This document shows, in pieces, positions 32,021-33,012 of a stretch of 33,012 bases of DNA (the first letter of the stretch is position 1; each line of letters opens with the position of its first letter). The notes beneath the pieces were generated by a model, which was not told where the DNA came from, ran no database searches, and worked only from the letters and a program-made list of their open reading frames with translations. Source of the stretch: an uncultured Geobacteraceae bacterium (GTDB lineage Bacteria > Desulfobacterota > Desulfuromonadia > Geobacterales > Pseudopelobacteraceae); assembly GCA_903852495.1 (NCBI GenBank), contig CAINRC010000094.1, forward strand, positions 1 through 33,012, in the 5' to 3' direction. Made by a program: the position numbers and the translations under genes.

Positions 32021-33007
32021 ATGAAGGCAGTTTTAATGGACGCATTCGGGAGTGTGGATGTTCTCAGGGTAGGGGAGGCTGAAAAACCGAGTCCGGCCGA
32101 GGGGCAGGTGCTTGTAAAGGTCATGGCTACATCAATCAACCGGCCGGACCTGGTGCAGCGTGAAGGTAAATATCCGCCACCGCCGGGAGATTCGTTAATC
32201 CTCGGTCTGGAAGTTTCGGGCGTTATTGAAGCCCTGGGAGCCGGCGTCACCGGTTGGCAGGTGGGTGAACGGGTCATGACACTGGTTGGCGGCGGCGGTT
32301 ACGCCGAATTCGCCGTGGCGTATGCCAGCCATTTGATGCGTATTCCGGAAAGCATGAGCTTTGAGGAAGCGGCGTGTGTCTGCGAGTCGTACATAACCGC
32401 TTTTCTGAACGTGTTCATGATCGGCGAATTCAAAGATGCGCAATCGGCAATCCTGCACGGCGGCGGTGGCGGGGTTAATACTGCTGCCATCCAGCTCTGC
32501 CGCGCCCTTGCACCGGCCAGTAAACTGATTGTCACCGCTTCCCCTGCCAAGATGGAGCGGGTCAAGGCACTTGGCGCTGATTTTCTGATAAATTTCCATG
32601 AAACCCCTGATTTTACGGAAGTGGTCAAGGATTTCACCAACAAAAAAGGGGTTGATCTGGTACTGGATCATGTTGGTGCCAAATATCTGGCGCCAAACAT
32701 GAACTCCCTCGGCTATAAAGGGAGGCTGGTGGTTATCGGCGTCATCAGCGGCATCAAGGCGGAGTTGAACCTGGCACTGATGATGGTGAAGCGTCAGCAG
32801 ATCATCGGCAGTGTCCTGCGCTCCCGCCCCGTTGCCGAAAAGGGTGATATTGTCGCAGAATTCACCCGTCGCGCGCTGCCAAAGTTTGCCGACCGGACCA
32901 TCGTTCCGATCATCGAAAAGGTATTCACCATCGACCAGGCCGCAGACGCCCACCGGATGATGGAGGAGGATAAACACTTCGGCAAGATCGTGCTGAGAAT
33001 CCAATAA
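32021..33007 (+). CDS. NAD(P)H-quinone oxidoreductase of the zinc-free MDR family (PIG3-like)
   Basis: This 328-aa medium-chain dehydrogenase/reductase is of the quinone oxidoreductase branch, which reduces quinones or alpha,beta-unsaturated carbonyls with NADPH. It closely follows the human TP53I3/PIG3 pattern: KVMATSINRPDLVQREGKYPPPPGDSLILGLEVSG, the nucleotide-binding HGGGGGVNTAAIQL, GVDLVLDHVGAKY, and a C-terminal DAHRMMEEDKHFGKIVL. Catalytic zinc ligands of alcohol dehydrogenases are absent. The ATG at 32021 has AGGAGGT upstream; a TTG at 31979 in the same frame is rejected. It is divergent from surE and apparently monocistronic in the window. Confidence 0.9.
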   Translation: MKAVLMDAFGSVDVLRVGEAEKPSPAEGQVLVKVMATSINRPDLVQREGKYPPPPGDSLILGLEVSGVIEALGAGVTGWQVGERVMTLVGGGGYAEFAVAYASHLMRIPESMSFEEAACVCESYITAFLNVFMIGEFKDAQSAILHGGGGGVNTAAIQLCRALAPASKLIVTASPAKMERVKALGADFLINFHETPDFTEVVKDFTNKKGVDLVLDHVGAKYLAPNMNSLGYKGRLVVIGVISGIKAELNLALMMVKRQQIIGSVLRSRPVAEKGDIVAEFTRRALPKFADRTIVPIIEKVFTIDQAADAHRMMEEDKHFGKIVLRIQ

Positions 33008-33012
33008 ATTTA

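Noticed and set aside
31099..32082. A 327-codon plus-strand frame opposite surE
   Set aside because: It is the antisense shadow of surE, which has complete family motifs; the shadow has no ribosome binding site or recognisable domain.
1..33012. CRISPR array, retron or toxin-antitoxin pair
   Set aside because: There are no regularly spaced repeats, no reverse transcriptase or cas-like gene, and no toxin next to the RHH-like protein.

Overview
The window looks like a chromosomal segment of a Geobacter-type deltaproteobacterium (Desulfuromonadales/Geobacterales). The evidence is the surE-pcm-rpoS-apt housekeeping block, the many cobalamin-binding radical SAM proteins, and the moderate-GC coding sequence on the right. 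This is inference from gene content; no search was run. The left 6.2 kb is visibly more AT-rich and carries mobile-element genes.

Region 1 (1-6226) is a mobile or accessory island ending at a tRNA-Arg(CCT) gene on the minus strand. It holds a leftward operon of three small unknown proteins (two are paralogues of each other), a divergent ribbon-helix-helix-like regulator, a possible HTH DNA-binding protein, a complete tyrosine recombinase, and a large serine recombinase preceded by a coupled 66-aa ORF. The serine recombinase reading frame runs through a terminator hairpin and stops inside the antisense of the tRNA. The gaps between genes contain several inverted and direct repeats.

Region 2 (6631-24655, possibly to 26179) is the main find: an almost continuous, translationally coupled cluster for an unusual lipid or polyene. 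It encodes a type II fatty-acid/polyketide machine: acyl carrier protein, ketosynthase, a second KS-like subunit without the catalytic histidines, ketoreductase, FabZ-like dehydratase, a FabD-like acyltransferase and a hotdog thioesterase. Five radical SAM proteins go with it: four with an N-terminal cobalamin-binding-type region and one SPASM-type. There is also an iron-sulfur flavoprotein, an LpxL/HtrB-type acyltransferase, a LolA-like carrier, an outer-membrane lipoprotein, an MMPL/RND exporter and a PagL-like lipid A deacylase. No enoyl reductase is present. The non-radical part resembles aryl polyene clusters, but the ammonia lyase and acyl-AMP ligase expected there are missing and the radical SAM enzymes are extra. 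My reading is that an acyl chain is built on the dedicated ACP, modified by radical chemistry (methylation, cyclisation or C-C bond formation), transferred to a lipid and moved to the outer membrane. The product is unknown to me.

Region 3 (24684-28768) holds a family 2 glycosyltransferase coupled to a polysaccharide deacetylase, then a TauABC/SsuABC-type ABC importer. Region 4 (28804-31845) is apt, rpoS, pcm and surE, all leftward, with a plausible sigma-70 promoter upstream of surE. Region 5 (32021-33007) is a rightward PIG3-like quinone oxidoreductase. Nearly all genes from 8653 to 31845 are on the minus strand, so read-through between blocks is possible.
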